Origin: JBBWZH01 sp035544115 | GTDB lineage: Bacteria; Actinomycetota; Actinomycetes; Mycobacteriales; CADCTP01 | Assembly (NCBI GenBank): GCA_963714145.1 | Contig: OY970235.1 | Coordinates: forward strand, 1,984,001 to 2,048,000 | Direction of reading: 5' to 3' | Length of the DNA: 64,000 nt | Shown: positions 34,613 through 41,696 of the stretch, piece after piece | Position numbering within the stretch: the first letter of the stretch is position 1 | Layout of the letters: every line of letters starts with the position of its first letter | Notes under the pieces: generated by a model | Databases searched by the model: none | What the model saw: only the letters and a program-made list of their open reading frames with translations | Told to the model about the DNA's origin: nothing | Position numbers and translations under genes: made by a program

Positions 34613-34628
34613 ATGTCAAAGTTGACAT
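34613..34628. promoter_or_regulatory. operator-like inverted repeat ATGTCAA-AG-TTGACAT with overlapping -35 boxes
   Basis: Perfect 7-bp arms around two bases lie in the divergent region between the oligopeptidase and CapA-type genes. Each arm contains a TTGACA -35 hexamer, one per strand. On the minus strand TATTAG follows after about 15 bases as a possible -10. A regulator bound here could therefore block the peptide-cassette promoter. Both promoter and operator are predicted from sequence only. Confidence 0.5.
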
Positions 34629-34763
34629 CGCGGACGCTACGCGGCGCCGAAACTGAAGAAAACCCTTAACCGACTTATCTGCACGATAGGGCATTTCTCA
34701 TCAGATACCAGTTCTAACATGCCTAAGGTGGGACGTCTCACCGTCCAGTCTCCAGGGAGCGCC

Positions 34764-35948
34764 ATGGCCGACAACGACGTCACCGTGCTGGCACTTGGCG
34801 ACGTCTTCCTCGACCGGCCCGATCCGGCGAGCGCGTTCGAGGCGGCGGGGGAGCTGTTCGCGGTGGCCGATATCAGGTTCGCCAACAACGAGGGCGCGTA
34901 CGCGGACGGCGTCGACCCGGTGCCCAACGCGCGGCCGCCGGCGGTAGCGGCCCGCCGCAACGCGACGGCGCTGCGCGGCGCCGGCTTCGATGTCCTCTCC
35001 GTCGCCAACAACCACATCCTCGACGCCGGCTACCCGGGCCTGCACTCGACGCTCGCCTGCCTGCAGGAGGCGGGGGCGCGTCCGGTCGGCGCCGGCGCCG
35101 ACCGGACGGCGGCGTACCGGCCGGTGATCGTCGAGCGCCACGGCCGCACCGTCGCGTTCCTCGCGTTCTCGTCCGTGTTCCCGGCCGGATACGAGGCGCG
35201 CGGAGCGATGCCCGGCCTCGCCCCGCTGCGGGCACACAACGCGTACGTGCCGGCGATCCTGCACGAGTGGGCGCCAGGGATGGCTCCACGGGTGATATCG
35301 CTGCTCGATGGGAGCGACGCCGAGCGCGCCGAGGAGGCGATCGCCGGCGTCCGGGAGCAGGCCGACGTGGTCGTGGTGAGCTGCCACTGGGGCGACTTCA
35401 GCCGGCCGCACCTGGTCACCGAACACGAGCGGGAGTGCGCCGAGCTGTTCGTGGACGCCGGTGCCGATGTCGTGCTCGGCCACCACCAGCACACGCTGCG
35501 CGGCGTGCAGTTCTACGACGGCCGACCGGTCCTGTACGGGCTCGGGCACTGGGCGATGGACCTGCCCCGGCTGGGTGACTGGCTGGCCGGGGAGGGCCTT
35601 CCGGTGGATGGGTCCGACGCGCTCGCGCTCTACGGAGCACACGGCGTCTACCCGCGGGCGGACTACCCGTTGCTGCCGTTCCACCCGGACTCCCGGCTGA
35701 CCGCGGCGGCGCTGCTGACGATCCGCGAGTCCGGTGGCACCGACGTGGTCTTCGTGCCCGCGCACATCCAGCCGTCCGGACGCACGGTCCCGGTCGGGCC
35801 GGACCAGGCGGAGGGCCTGCTGGTCGCGGAGTACCTGCGGGCCGCGACCGCGGCGACCAATGCCATGGTGGGGGAGTGGCGACAGGTCACCCCGGCGATA
35901 GCGGGCCTGCCGGTGCTGCCACGGGGTAAGGGTCCAGTCGAGCAGTAG
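34764..35948 (+). CDS. CapA-family metallophosphatase
   Basis: A 394-residue protein starting at ATG 34764 (GGGAG upstream). Motifs of the CapA/PgsA metallophosphoesterase fold appear in order: ALGDVFLDRP, RFANNEGAY, VLSVANNHILDAG, VVVVSCHWGDF, VLGHHQHTLRGVQFYDGRPVLYGLGHW. No signal peptide is visible, unlike many CapA proteins that take part in poly-gamma-glutamate synthesis, so a cytoplasmic role is likely. Divergent from the peptide cassette and sharing its promoter region. It may hydrolyse a phosphoester or nucleotide made by the cassette; this is speculation. Confidence 0.8.
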   Translation: MADNDVTVLALGDVFLDRPDPASAFEAAGELFAVADIRFANNEGAYADGVDPVPNARPPAVAARRNATALRGAGFDVLSVANNHILDAGYPGLHSTLACLQEAGARPVGAGADRTAAYRPVIVERHGRTVAFLAFSSVFPAGYEARGAMPGLAPLRAHNAYVPAILHEWAPGMAPRVISLLDGSDAERAEEAIAGVREQADVVVVSCHWGDFSRPHLVTEHERECAELFVDAGADVVLGHHQHTLRGVQFYDGRPVLYGLGHWAMDLPRLGDWLAGEGLPVDGSDALALYGAHGVYPRADYPLLPFHPDSRLTAAALLTIRESGGTDVVFVPAHIQPSGRTVPVGPDQAEGLLVAEYLRAATAATNAMVGEWRQVTPAIAGLPVLPRGKGPVEQ

Positions 35949-36006
35949 CACCCGGCCCCCGCGGCCGGCCCAGCGCGCTCGTCCGGCATCGGCCCGGTGG
36001 GATCGC

Positions 36007-36165
36007 ATGGCTGACCTCGCCCTGGCCCGGCTGGTTGTCGGCACGCTTCCGGGAACGGACGGCGACGTCGCGGAGCTGGCCGCCATCGCCGCCGAGGGCC
36101 GGAAGCTCAGCGAGCAGGAGTGGACCGAGCTGCTCGCCCGGCACGACCAGTACCGGGCGGAATAG
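36007..36165 (+). CDS. small hypothetical protein (52 aa)
   Basis: The frame reads MADLALARLVVGTLPGTDGD and continues with VAELAAIAAEGRKLSEQEW to a stop at 36163-36165. GTGGGA lies five bases before the ATG. It follows the CapA-type gene by 58 bases in the same direction, so it is probably co-transcribed. Its last 59 bases overlap the 3' end of the convergent tryptophanyl-tRNA synthetase gene. Acidic, helical and without cysteine. I do not recognise a family. Confidence 0.45.
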   Translation: MADLALARLVVGTLPGTDGDVAELAAIAAEGRKLSEQEWTELLARHDQYRAE

Positions 36166-37270
36166 CGCCCGGCTGCCGGAAGGCGCCCGCGATGGCCGGT
36201 TGGCGGTTCGCGTAGGTCATGCCGAGCAGGTTGTGCACGGTGGCGAGGGTGTGGTCGGCGAGTTGGCGTGCGCGGCTGTTGCCGGTGTCGAGCACGGCGT
36301 CGAGGTGCGAGATGTCGCCGGCGAGGTCGGCGCGGCGACGACGCACCGGCCGTAGCAGTTCGTTGATCGCCTCGGTCAGCAGCCGCTTGAGGTGCCCTGA
36401 GCCGCGGTCGCCGATCTCGTCGGCGAGGTGCTGCGGGGCCCGGCCGGTGGCGGCGGCGAGGAGGTCGAGCAGGTTGGCGACGGCGGGTCGGGCGATCGGG
36501 TCGTAGCTGATGTGCCGTTCACTGTCGGTGGGCGCGCGCCGGATCGTGGCCGCGGTCTGATCCTCGGTCGCCTGCAGGGCGATTCCGTTGCCGCGGGTCT
36601 TGCTCATCTTCTTTCCGTCCAGGCCGGCCAGCATCGGGGTGGCGGTGAGCAGCGCGGCGGGCTCCGGGAACAGCGGTGACCGGCTGGCGTAGCGGTCGTT
36701 GAATCGCCGGGCGATCAGCCGGGTGGTCTCCACGTGCGGGAGTTGATCGAGACCGACCGGGACCAGGTTGGCGTGGCAGAACAGGATGTCGGCGGCCTGG
36801 TGGACGGGGTACGTGAGCATCAGGCCGGTCGGCGGCCGGCCGGTGGTCTCGGTCTCCGCCCGGACGGTCGGGTTGCGGTGCAGCTCCGCGGCACTGACGA
36901 GGCTCAGGAATGGCAGCACCAGTTCGTTGAGAGCCGGGACAGCGCTGTGGGTGAAGATCGTGGATCGGTCGGGGTCGATGCCGGCGGCGAGGTAATCGGC
37001 GACGACGCCGCGGACCGTGGCGGGTAGCTGGTGACCAGCTTGTCGATCGGTCAGCACCTGGTAGTCGGCGATCAGCACGATCACCTCGACGCCGAGGTTC
37101 TGGAGTCGAACGCGGTTCGCCAGGGTGCCGAGGTAATGCCCGATGTGCAGTGGGCCGGTGGGCCGGTCACCGGTCAGGACCCGGAACTTCCGCGGGTCCG
37201 CCAGCACCTGTTCCGCGAGGACGGCGCTGCGGTCGAGGGCGGCTTGCTGGGATGCGGTGCGGTCAGACAT
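36107..37270 (-). CDS. trpS: tryptophanyl-tRNA synthetase (auxiliary type)
   Basis: A 387-residue class I synthetase. The HIGH motif is in RVLTGDRPTGPLHIGHYLGTL and the KMSKS motif in LDGKKMSKTRGNGI. MLTYPVHQAADILFCHANLVPVGLDQLPHVETTR is the Trp-pocket region. The GDRPTG form and sequence style are those of the second TrpRS of actinomycetes, whose S. coelicolor member TrpRS1 is indolmycin resistant and controlled by attenuation. AAGGAG precedes the ATG. A 16-residue leader with three Trp codons lies upstream, supporting the same control. The last 25 residues are a Gly/Pro/Arg tail. Confidence 0.88.
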   Translation of the reverse strand: MSDRTASQQAALDRSAVLAEQVLADPRKFRVLTGDRPTGPLHIGHYLGTLANRVRLQNLGVEVIVLIADYQVLTDRQAGHQLPATVRGVVADYLAAGIDPDRSTIFTHSAVPALNELVLPFLSLVSAAELHRNPTVRAETETTGRPPTGLMLTYPVHQAADILFCHANLVPVGLDQLPHVETTRLIARRFNDRYASRSPLFPEPAALLTATPMLAGLDGKKMSKTRGNGIALQATEDQTAATIRRAPTDSERHISYDPIARPAVANLLDLLAAATGRAPQHLADEIGDRGSGHLKRLLTEAINELLRPVRRRRADLAGDISHLDAVLDTGNSRARQLADHTLATVHNLLGMTYANRQPAIAGAFRQPGAIPPGTGRAGRAARSTPAR

Positions 37271-37336
37271 CGGTGGTCTCCTTGACTACGGAGGCCGACC
37301 TGTCGAGGCTGCCTGGCGGTGCGCTGGCCCGGGAGA

Positions 37337-37357
37337 GGCTGCCACGAGAGGGCAGCC
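37337..37357 (-). terminator. attenuator terminator stem of the trpS leader
   Basis: On the minus strand GGCTGCC, loop CTCTCGT, GGCAGCC forms a 7-bp GC-rich stem 14 bases after the leader stop codon and before trpS. There is no U tract, which is usual for actinomycete terminators. A second GGCAGCC occurs about 20 bases further on and could offer an alternative pairing. Confidence 0.6.
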
Positions 37358-37371
37358 CAGGACGCGAATGG

Positions 37372-37422
37372 TCAGGGTCGCCGCTCGGGCGACCACCACC
37401 AGCTCACGAGAACACGGGACAT
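37372..37422 (-). CDS. trpS leader peptide with three consecutive Trp codons
   Basis: The reading frame MSRVLVSWWWSPERRP (16 residues, stop TGA at 37374-37372) lies about 100 bases upstream of trpS. TGG TGG TGG is at 37401-37393. A 7-bp stem (GGTCGCC-CGAGC-GGCGACC, 37394-37376) begins inside the third Trp codon. A ribosome stalled there for lack of charged tRNA-Trp would therefore open it. This is the layout of ribosome-mediated transcription attenuation reported for the auxiliary TrpRS gene of Streptomyces coelicolor. Confidence 0.8.
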   Translation of the reverse strand: MSRVLVSWWWSPERRP

Positions 37423-37592
37423 GCTGATGATCGTGCCTGACGCCGACGGCCGATCGCAACCGAGCACCATTCGCGCCGGCACGGGTCCGGACCGGCTATT
37501 GCGGCTATTGACGGTCCGATTGTCGGGCTGGCCGATTCCGACGGCGTGGCCGGTTATCACCAGGCTGCACCGGATCGCGGGAGACTGCGGCT

Positions 37593-38627
37593 GTGATTGT
37601 CGACGCGCACAACGACCTGCTGCTCGAGTTGGTCATCGACCGCGGTGAGAAGCCGGTCTTCGAGCTGGTTCTGCGGCGCGGTCGACAGCGACTGTTGGAG
37701 CGGTACTGGCTGCCGAGGTTGCGGGCCGGTGGCGTCGGAGTCCAGATCTGCCCGCTCTACGGTGTCGGTGAGCCGCGCGCGCAGGCGCGGGCCCGGGCGC
37801 TGGCCCAGCTGGCGGAGTTCGAGCTGGCGGTCGAGGAGAACGCCGACCAGCTCTGCCAGGTACGCACCCGCGACCAGCTCGACGACCCGCGGCTGCGGCT
37901 GGTGCTGTCGATGGAGGGTGTCGAGCCGCTGCACGGCGATGTCGGTGCCTTCCAGGAGTGGTACGACCACGGGGTGCGGTCGGCGAGCCTGACCTGGAAC
38001 CAGCCGAACGACTTCGCCGGCGGGAAGGACACCCCGACGCGGGGGTTGACCGATCACGGGCGGAGGCTGGTCCGGCGCTTCGCGGAGCTCGGCGTGATGC
38101 TGGATCTGGCGCATGCCTCCGAGCAGACCTGGCGCGACGTGTTCGTCGAGGGCGTCCCGTTCTCGGTGACGCACGCGGGGTGCCGCGCGGTCTGCGACGA
38201 TCCGCGCAACCTCGCGGACTGGCAACTGGAGGCGCTGGCCGAGCGTGGCGGGGTGCTGGGGATGATGGCGATCGCGTTCGTCGTCGACCCGGCCGCGCCG
38301 ACGCTGTCCCGCTGGCTCGACCACTTCGACCATGCGGTGGCGGTGATGGGGATCGAGCATGTCGGCCTCGGCGCCGACTTCGTCGACCAGGTGGGGCAGA
38401 CCGCGCCGGGGCCCGGCCGGGACGAGGTGCTCGGCGGCGAGCCGGTGTCGCCTGACAAGGCCCGCCTCGGACTCGAGGGCTTCACCGCGCCGGACGACTA
38501 CCCGGCGCTCGTCGCCGCGCTGGGCGAACGCGGCTACGCCGGCGAGCGGCTCGCGGCGATCACGAGCGGGAACTGGCTGCGGGTCCTCGGCACGACGCTG
38601 CCGGCCGCGGCCGAGCCGGCGGCCTGA
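37593..38627 (+). CDS. membrane dipeptidase (M19 family)
   Basis: A 344-residue cytoplasmic protein starting VIVDAHNDLLLELV (GTG 37593), in which the HxD of the first zinc site is present. EGVEPL gives the bridging Glu. LTWNQPNDFAGG, VMLDLAHASEQTW and FSVTHAGCRAV give further metal ligands. GIEHVGLGADFVDQ and ITSGNWLRVL close the TIM barrel. M19 enzymes cut dipeptides, including those with D-residues. It is divergent from the trpS leader. A role in peptide turnover is likely; a link to the peptide cassette is possible but unproven. Confidence 0.85.
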   Translation: MIVDAHNDLLLELVIDRGEKPVFELVLRRGRQRLLERYWLPRLRAGGVGVQICPLYGVGEPRAQARARALAQLAEFELAVEENADQLCQVRTRDQLDDPRLRLVLSMEGVEPLHGDVGAFQEWYDHGVRSASLTWNQPNDFAGGKDTPTRGLTDHGRRLVRRFAELGVMLDLAHASEQTWRDVFVEGVPFSVTHAGCRAVCDDPRNLADWQLEALAERGGVLGMMAIAFVVDPAAPTLSRWLDHFDHAVAVMGIEHVGLGADFVDQVGQTAPGPGRDEVLGGEPVSPDKARLGLEGFTAPDDYPALVAALGERGYAGERLAAITSGNWLRVLGTTLPAAAEPAA

Positions 38628-38658
38628 AGGTCGGAGCGCACCGCCACCGCCCGGCAAC

Positions 38659-39204
38659 TCAGCCGGCGATGATCGTCGCCGCGAGGGCCATCCGGTGATC
38701 GGTGGCCCAGGGCGGCCCGAGCGCTGACCGCGGGCCGTGCAGCACCCCGTCGGCCCGCGCGCCGAGGACCCTGGCCGCCTGGCCCTGCACGTCCCTGGCG
38801 TCGTAGAGGTGCACTGCCCAGCCGCGTGCGTGCGCGAGTTCGGCCAGTACCTGGCGGTACATGATGGAGTCGGCGCGGGAGTCGTACGGCGGGCGGCGCA
38901 GGACGGCGATGTCGTCCGGGAAGTCCAGCGGCCAGGACCGCAGCGACATCGACACGATCGGTTCGGGCAGCCCGGCGGCGAGCTGGTCCAGCGACGCCGA
39001 CGCCGCCCGGAGCGCCGACGCGCGCACCTTCGCCACCAGCGCCGCCGCGGCGGCATCGTCGAGCGGTTTGCTGTCGTGTTCGATCGGTGCCGTCGGCATA
39101 CCGGGCTCGATCAGCTCTATCCGCCGGCGGTCCACGACCTGGTGGTCGGCCGACGCGGTGACCGCCACTGCCCAACCGAGATGATGGGCGATGCCTAGCC
39201 GCAC
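38659..39204 (-). CDS. conserved hypothetical protein (RNase H-like style N-terminus)
   Basis: About 181 residues from the GTG at 39204, which yields VRLGIAHHLGWAVAVTASADHQVVDRRRIELIEPG; an upstream in-frame start is also possible. This opening, with a strand, a WAxA segment and VVDRRRIEL, is familiar from actinobacterial hypothetical proteins near signalling genes. No catalytic motif can be assigned. It lies 18 bases upstream of the anti-sigma stop on the opposite side of a short gap, and is convergent with the dipeptidase gene. Confidence 0.55.
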   Translation of the reverse strand: MRLGIAHHLGWAVAVTASADHQVVDRRRIELIEPGMPTAPIEHDSKPLDDAAAAALVAKVRASALRAASASLDQLAAGLPEPIVSMSLRSWPLDFPDDIAVLRRPPYDSRADSIMYRQVLAELAHARGWAVHLYDARDVQGQAARVLGARADGVLHGPRSALGPPWATDHRMALAATIIAG

Positions 39205-39244
39205 CCGGCCGACACTACCGCGGCCGCCCAGCACCCGAGGCCGG

Positions 39245-39526
39245 TCAGCCGGGACGGCCGGGCAGCTGCCGCAGGGCCGGGGCCGGGTCGACGCCGTCCT
39301 GGTCGGCGACCAGGAGCAGCAGCGACTCGGCTTCCTCCGCGCAGGCCGGGCAGCCGGCCAGGTGTACGGCCAACTCCGGCCGGTCGGTGCCGGCCGCGCC
39401 GGCCAGCAGGTCCTCGACGTACCCGTCCACCTGGGCGAAGCAGTCCTCGCAGGACAGCCAGGGCTCGGTCGACCGGGTGAGCAGTCGGGCCTGCGCCTCG
39501 GTCAGCGGCCGGCGCGGCCGGCTCAT
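39245..39526 (-). CDS. zinc-binding anti-sigma factor
   Basis: A 93-residue soluble protein. CEDCFAQVDGYVEDLL is followed by ELAVHLAGCPACAEEAESLL, which contains the HxxxCxxC signature of zinc anti-sigma factors. It has no membrane segment, so it would be a cytoplasmic sensor, perhaps of redox state. The ATG overlaps the stop of the sigma factor gene by four bases, giving the normal co-translated pair. Confidence 0.8.
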   Translation of the reverse strand: MSRPRRPLTEAQARLLTRSTEPWLSCEDCFAQVDGYVEDLLAGAAGTDRPELAVHLAGCPACAEEAESLLLLVADQDGVDPAPALRQLPGRPG

Positions 39527-40203
39527 CGGGTACCCGCCGGCGGGCTGGTCGGCAGCAGGTGGCCGGTGCTGGTCAGGTGCGCCCGCAGCCGGTTGCGCAC
39601 CTCGTGCAGGGTCTTGTAGAGCGCGCCGCGGGTGGTGCCGAGGCGGTCGGCGAGCACGTCGATCGGCGCCTGGTCGACGATCAACGCGAGCGCGATCTGC
39701 CGCTGGTACGAGGTCAGCGCGACCCGCATCGCCTGCCGCACCGCGGCGGCCAGGTCGGCGGCCTCGGCGTGCTGCTCCGGGCTGGGGCCGGCGTCGGCGG
39801 CCAGGTCGAGGCCGCCCAGCCCGTCCAGGCTGACCTCGCGGCCGGCCCAGGCCCGCCGGCGCACCTCGGTGGCCGCCTGCAGGATCGCGAACTTGTACGC
39901 CCAGGTGGTGAACCGGCTGCGGCCCTCGAAGGTGTGCAGCTTGGCCAGCAGCGCGGCCATCGCGTCGTTCGCCGCGCTGTTGGCCAGCTCGTCCAGGGTG
40001 GCGGCGGGTGCGGGCAGCGCGGCGTGCAACCGCCGCACCTGATGCCGGGCGGCGGCGAGCATCAGGGCGTGCAGCCGGTGCAGCGCCTGGTCGCGGGCCG
40101 GCCCGGTCGAGGACAGCGCCGCCAGCCAGTCCGGTGGGTCCGCATCCGCACCCGATATCCCCCGTTCGGGCGGTAAGACCCCGCGTGGCGTGGACGCGAA
40201 CAT
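39523..40203 (-). CDS. ECF-type RNA polymerase sigma factor
   Basis: A 226-residue sigma-70 family protein. Region 2 is LANSAANDAMAALLAKLHTFEGRSRFTTWAYKFAILQAATEVRRR. Region 4 is LTSYQRQIALALIVDQAPIDVLADRLGTTRGALYKTLHEVRNRLR. ATG 40203 is the first Met consistent with the family; the frame is open further upstream but unsupported. It has a 60-residue N-terminal extension before region 2. Divergent from the secreted protein at 40276, which is a likely target. Confidence 0.85.
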   Translation of the reverse strand: MFASTPRGVLPPERGISGADADPPDWLAALSSTGPARDQALHRLHALMLAAARHQVRRLHAALPAPAATLDELANSAANDAMAALLAKLHTFEGRSRFTTWAYKFAILQAATEVRRRAWAGREVSLDGLGGLDLAADAGPSPEQHAEAADLAAAVRQAMRVALTSYQRQIALALIVDQAPIDVLADRLGTTRGALYKTLHEVRNRLRAHLTSTGHLLPTSPPAGTR

Positions 40204-40275
40204 TGTCAGCCCTCCGCGGTCAGTCTCGCGAGCGGCGCCGACAAGGTCAACTGCCCCACCGCCGAAAGGACGCCG

Positions 40276-41001
40276 ATGAACCGGACCCGGTTCGCCCGGA
40301 CCACCCGATGGTCGTTGCTGGTCACGGTGCTGGTCGCACTCGCCGCCGGCCTGCTCGCGCCGGGGCCGCCGGCCAGCAGCGCCGAGCCCGGTCCGGCCGC
40401 CGCCGCGGCGCCGGCCGCGGTGCCGGCCCACCAGCACGGCGCCGCACCGGTGCCGCGGACGCCCGCGCAGGTCGCGTTGCACGACCAGATGCGGAAGCTG
40501 TGGGAGGACCACATCACCTGGACCCGGCTGGCGATCGTCACGTTCGCCGACGGCTCCGGCGGGTTCGCCGCGACCGCGGACCGGCTGCTGCGCAACCAGG
40601 TCGACATCGGCAACGCGATCAAGCCGTTCTACGGCCAGGCCGCCGGCAACCGGCTCACCGCCCTGCTGCACGAGCACATCACGATCGCGGTCGAGGTGCT
40701 GCAGGCGGCGAAGGCCGGGGACGACGCGGCGTTCACCGCGGCCACCGCGCGCTGGTACGCCAACGCCAACGACGTCGCCGACTTCCTGTCCGCCGCCAAC
40801 CCCCGGTTCTGGCCGCGCCGGGTGCTGCGGGCCAGCATGAAGACGCACCTGGACCAGACGCTGACCGAGGCCGCACACGAACTGCAGGCCGACTTCACCG
40901 CCAGCGTCGCCGACTACGAGGCCGTGCACACCCACATCCTGGCCATGGCCGACCTGCTCAGCGGCGGCATCGTCGCCCAGTTCCCGGCCCGCTTCCGCTG
41001 A
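40276..41001 (+). CDS. secreted conserved protein
   Basis: A 241-residue protein with a signal peptide (WSLLVTVLVALAAGLLAPGPPASSA, cleavage near residue 36) and an Ala/Pro/His linker. The mature part contains LHDQMRKLWEDHITWTRLAIVTFADG, RLLRNQVDIGNAIKPFYGQAAGNRLTALLHEHI, AKAGDDAAFTAATARWYANANDVADFLSAANPRFW and LTEAAHELQADF. This belongs to a conserved all-helical extracytoplasmic family of unknown function found in Bacilli and actinobacteria. Conserved His/Glu residues hint at metal binding. Only 72 bases separate it from the divergent sigma factor gene. Confidence 0.7.
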   Translation: MNRTRFARTTRWSLLVTVLVALAAGLLAPGPPASSAEPGPAAAAAPAAVPAHQHGAAPVPRTPAQVALHDQMRKLWEDHITWTRLAIVTFADGSGGFAATADRLLRNQVDIGNAIKPFYGQAAGNRLTALLHEHITIAVEVLQAAKAGDDAAFTAATARWYANANDVADFLSAANPRFWPRRVLRASMKTHLDQTLTEAAHELQADFTASVADYEAVHTHILAMADLLSGGIVAQFPARFR

Positions 41002-41080
41002 CACCCCCGCGGCCCGCCGACCCGCCGGGCCGACCCGGCGGGCCGGCGGGTACAGCGGCTGGAGGGCGCATGATGGTGGC

Positions 41081-41260
41081 GTGAACTGGTATCGACGGCT
41101 GGTGTGGCCGTTCCCGCGGTCGGGTCAGTGGCCGGATCGGCTGCCGCCGACCGTGCCGGGCAGGGAGCCGGTGAGCTTCCACTGCCCGTCCTGCAAGACC
41201 CCGGTGGGGTCGGACTCGTCGACCTGCGGCGCCTGCGGTACCAGCCTCGCGACGCCCTGA
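41081..41260 (+). CDS. small zinc-ribbon protein (59 aa)
   Basis: GTG start; the protein begins VNWYRRLVWPFPRSGQWPD and ends with a zinc ribbon, HCPSCKTPVGSDSSTCGACG (two CxxC pairs nine residues apart). No ideal ribosome binding site is visible; GGAGGG lies 17 bases upstream. The intact double-CxxC motif and lack of interruption support a real gene. Function unknown. Confidence 0.55.
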   Translation: MNWYRRLVWPFPRSGQWPDRLPPTVPGREPVSFHCPSCKTPVGSDSSTCGACGTSLATP

Positions 41261-41471
41261 CCGCTGAGCGTGCGGCGTCAACCGGCGCAACCGCCACCGC
41301 GCCGCCGCCACCCGATACGGCGAGCCCGCTTCCCCACAGAGCCTCCATCGACATCGCCGTCAGCAGCGGGTGGCACCGACACCCTTGGAACAAGCTCGGG
41401 CGCTGGGTAGCCGACTGACTACTCTCCGTATACGATCCGGATCGACCTGATCCGGCTGTGCGGAGGTGAGC

Positions 41472-41681
41472 GTGACGACGACCACGGCGAGCAGCCTGAC
41501 GGACCTGGCGTCCAGGCTGCAGCGCGAGCTCGGCAACCCGACCAGCCTCGGGCCGGTGGTCACCCGGGTGCTGCTGCGCACCGGGGTGAACCTACGCACC
41601 CCGAAGCCGGAGCAGATCACCGACAGTGCCGTGGTGGCCCGGGTCAGCGCGGCGCTGGCCGAGCTGGGCTACCAGCTCTAG
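41472..41681 (+). CDS. small hypothetical protein upstream of the FIST gene (69 aa)
   Basis: Taken from GTG 41472, which has GGAGG five bases upstream; GTG 41466 is an alternative. The sequence VTTTTASSLTDLASRLQREL continues with GNPTSLGPVVTRVLLRTGVNL and a helical end. It precedes the FIST-domain gene by 15 bases in the same direction, so the two are translationally close and probably work together. No known family recognised. Confidence 0.65.
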   Translation: MTTTTASSLTDLASRLQRELGNPTSLGPVVTRVLLRTGVNLRTPKPEQITDSAVVARVSAALAELGYQL

Positions 41682-41696
41682 AGCGGGGGAGGGCTG

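Noticed and set aside
36107..38627. An indolmycin or chuangxinmycin type gene cluster
   Set aside because: Apart from the TrpRS none of the expected biosynthetic genes (P450, methyltransferase, PLP enzymes, sulfur carrier) is present.
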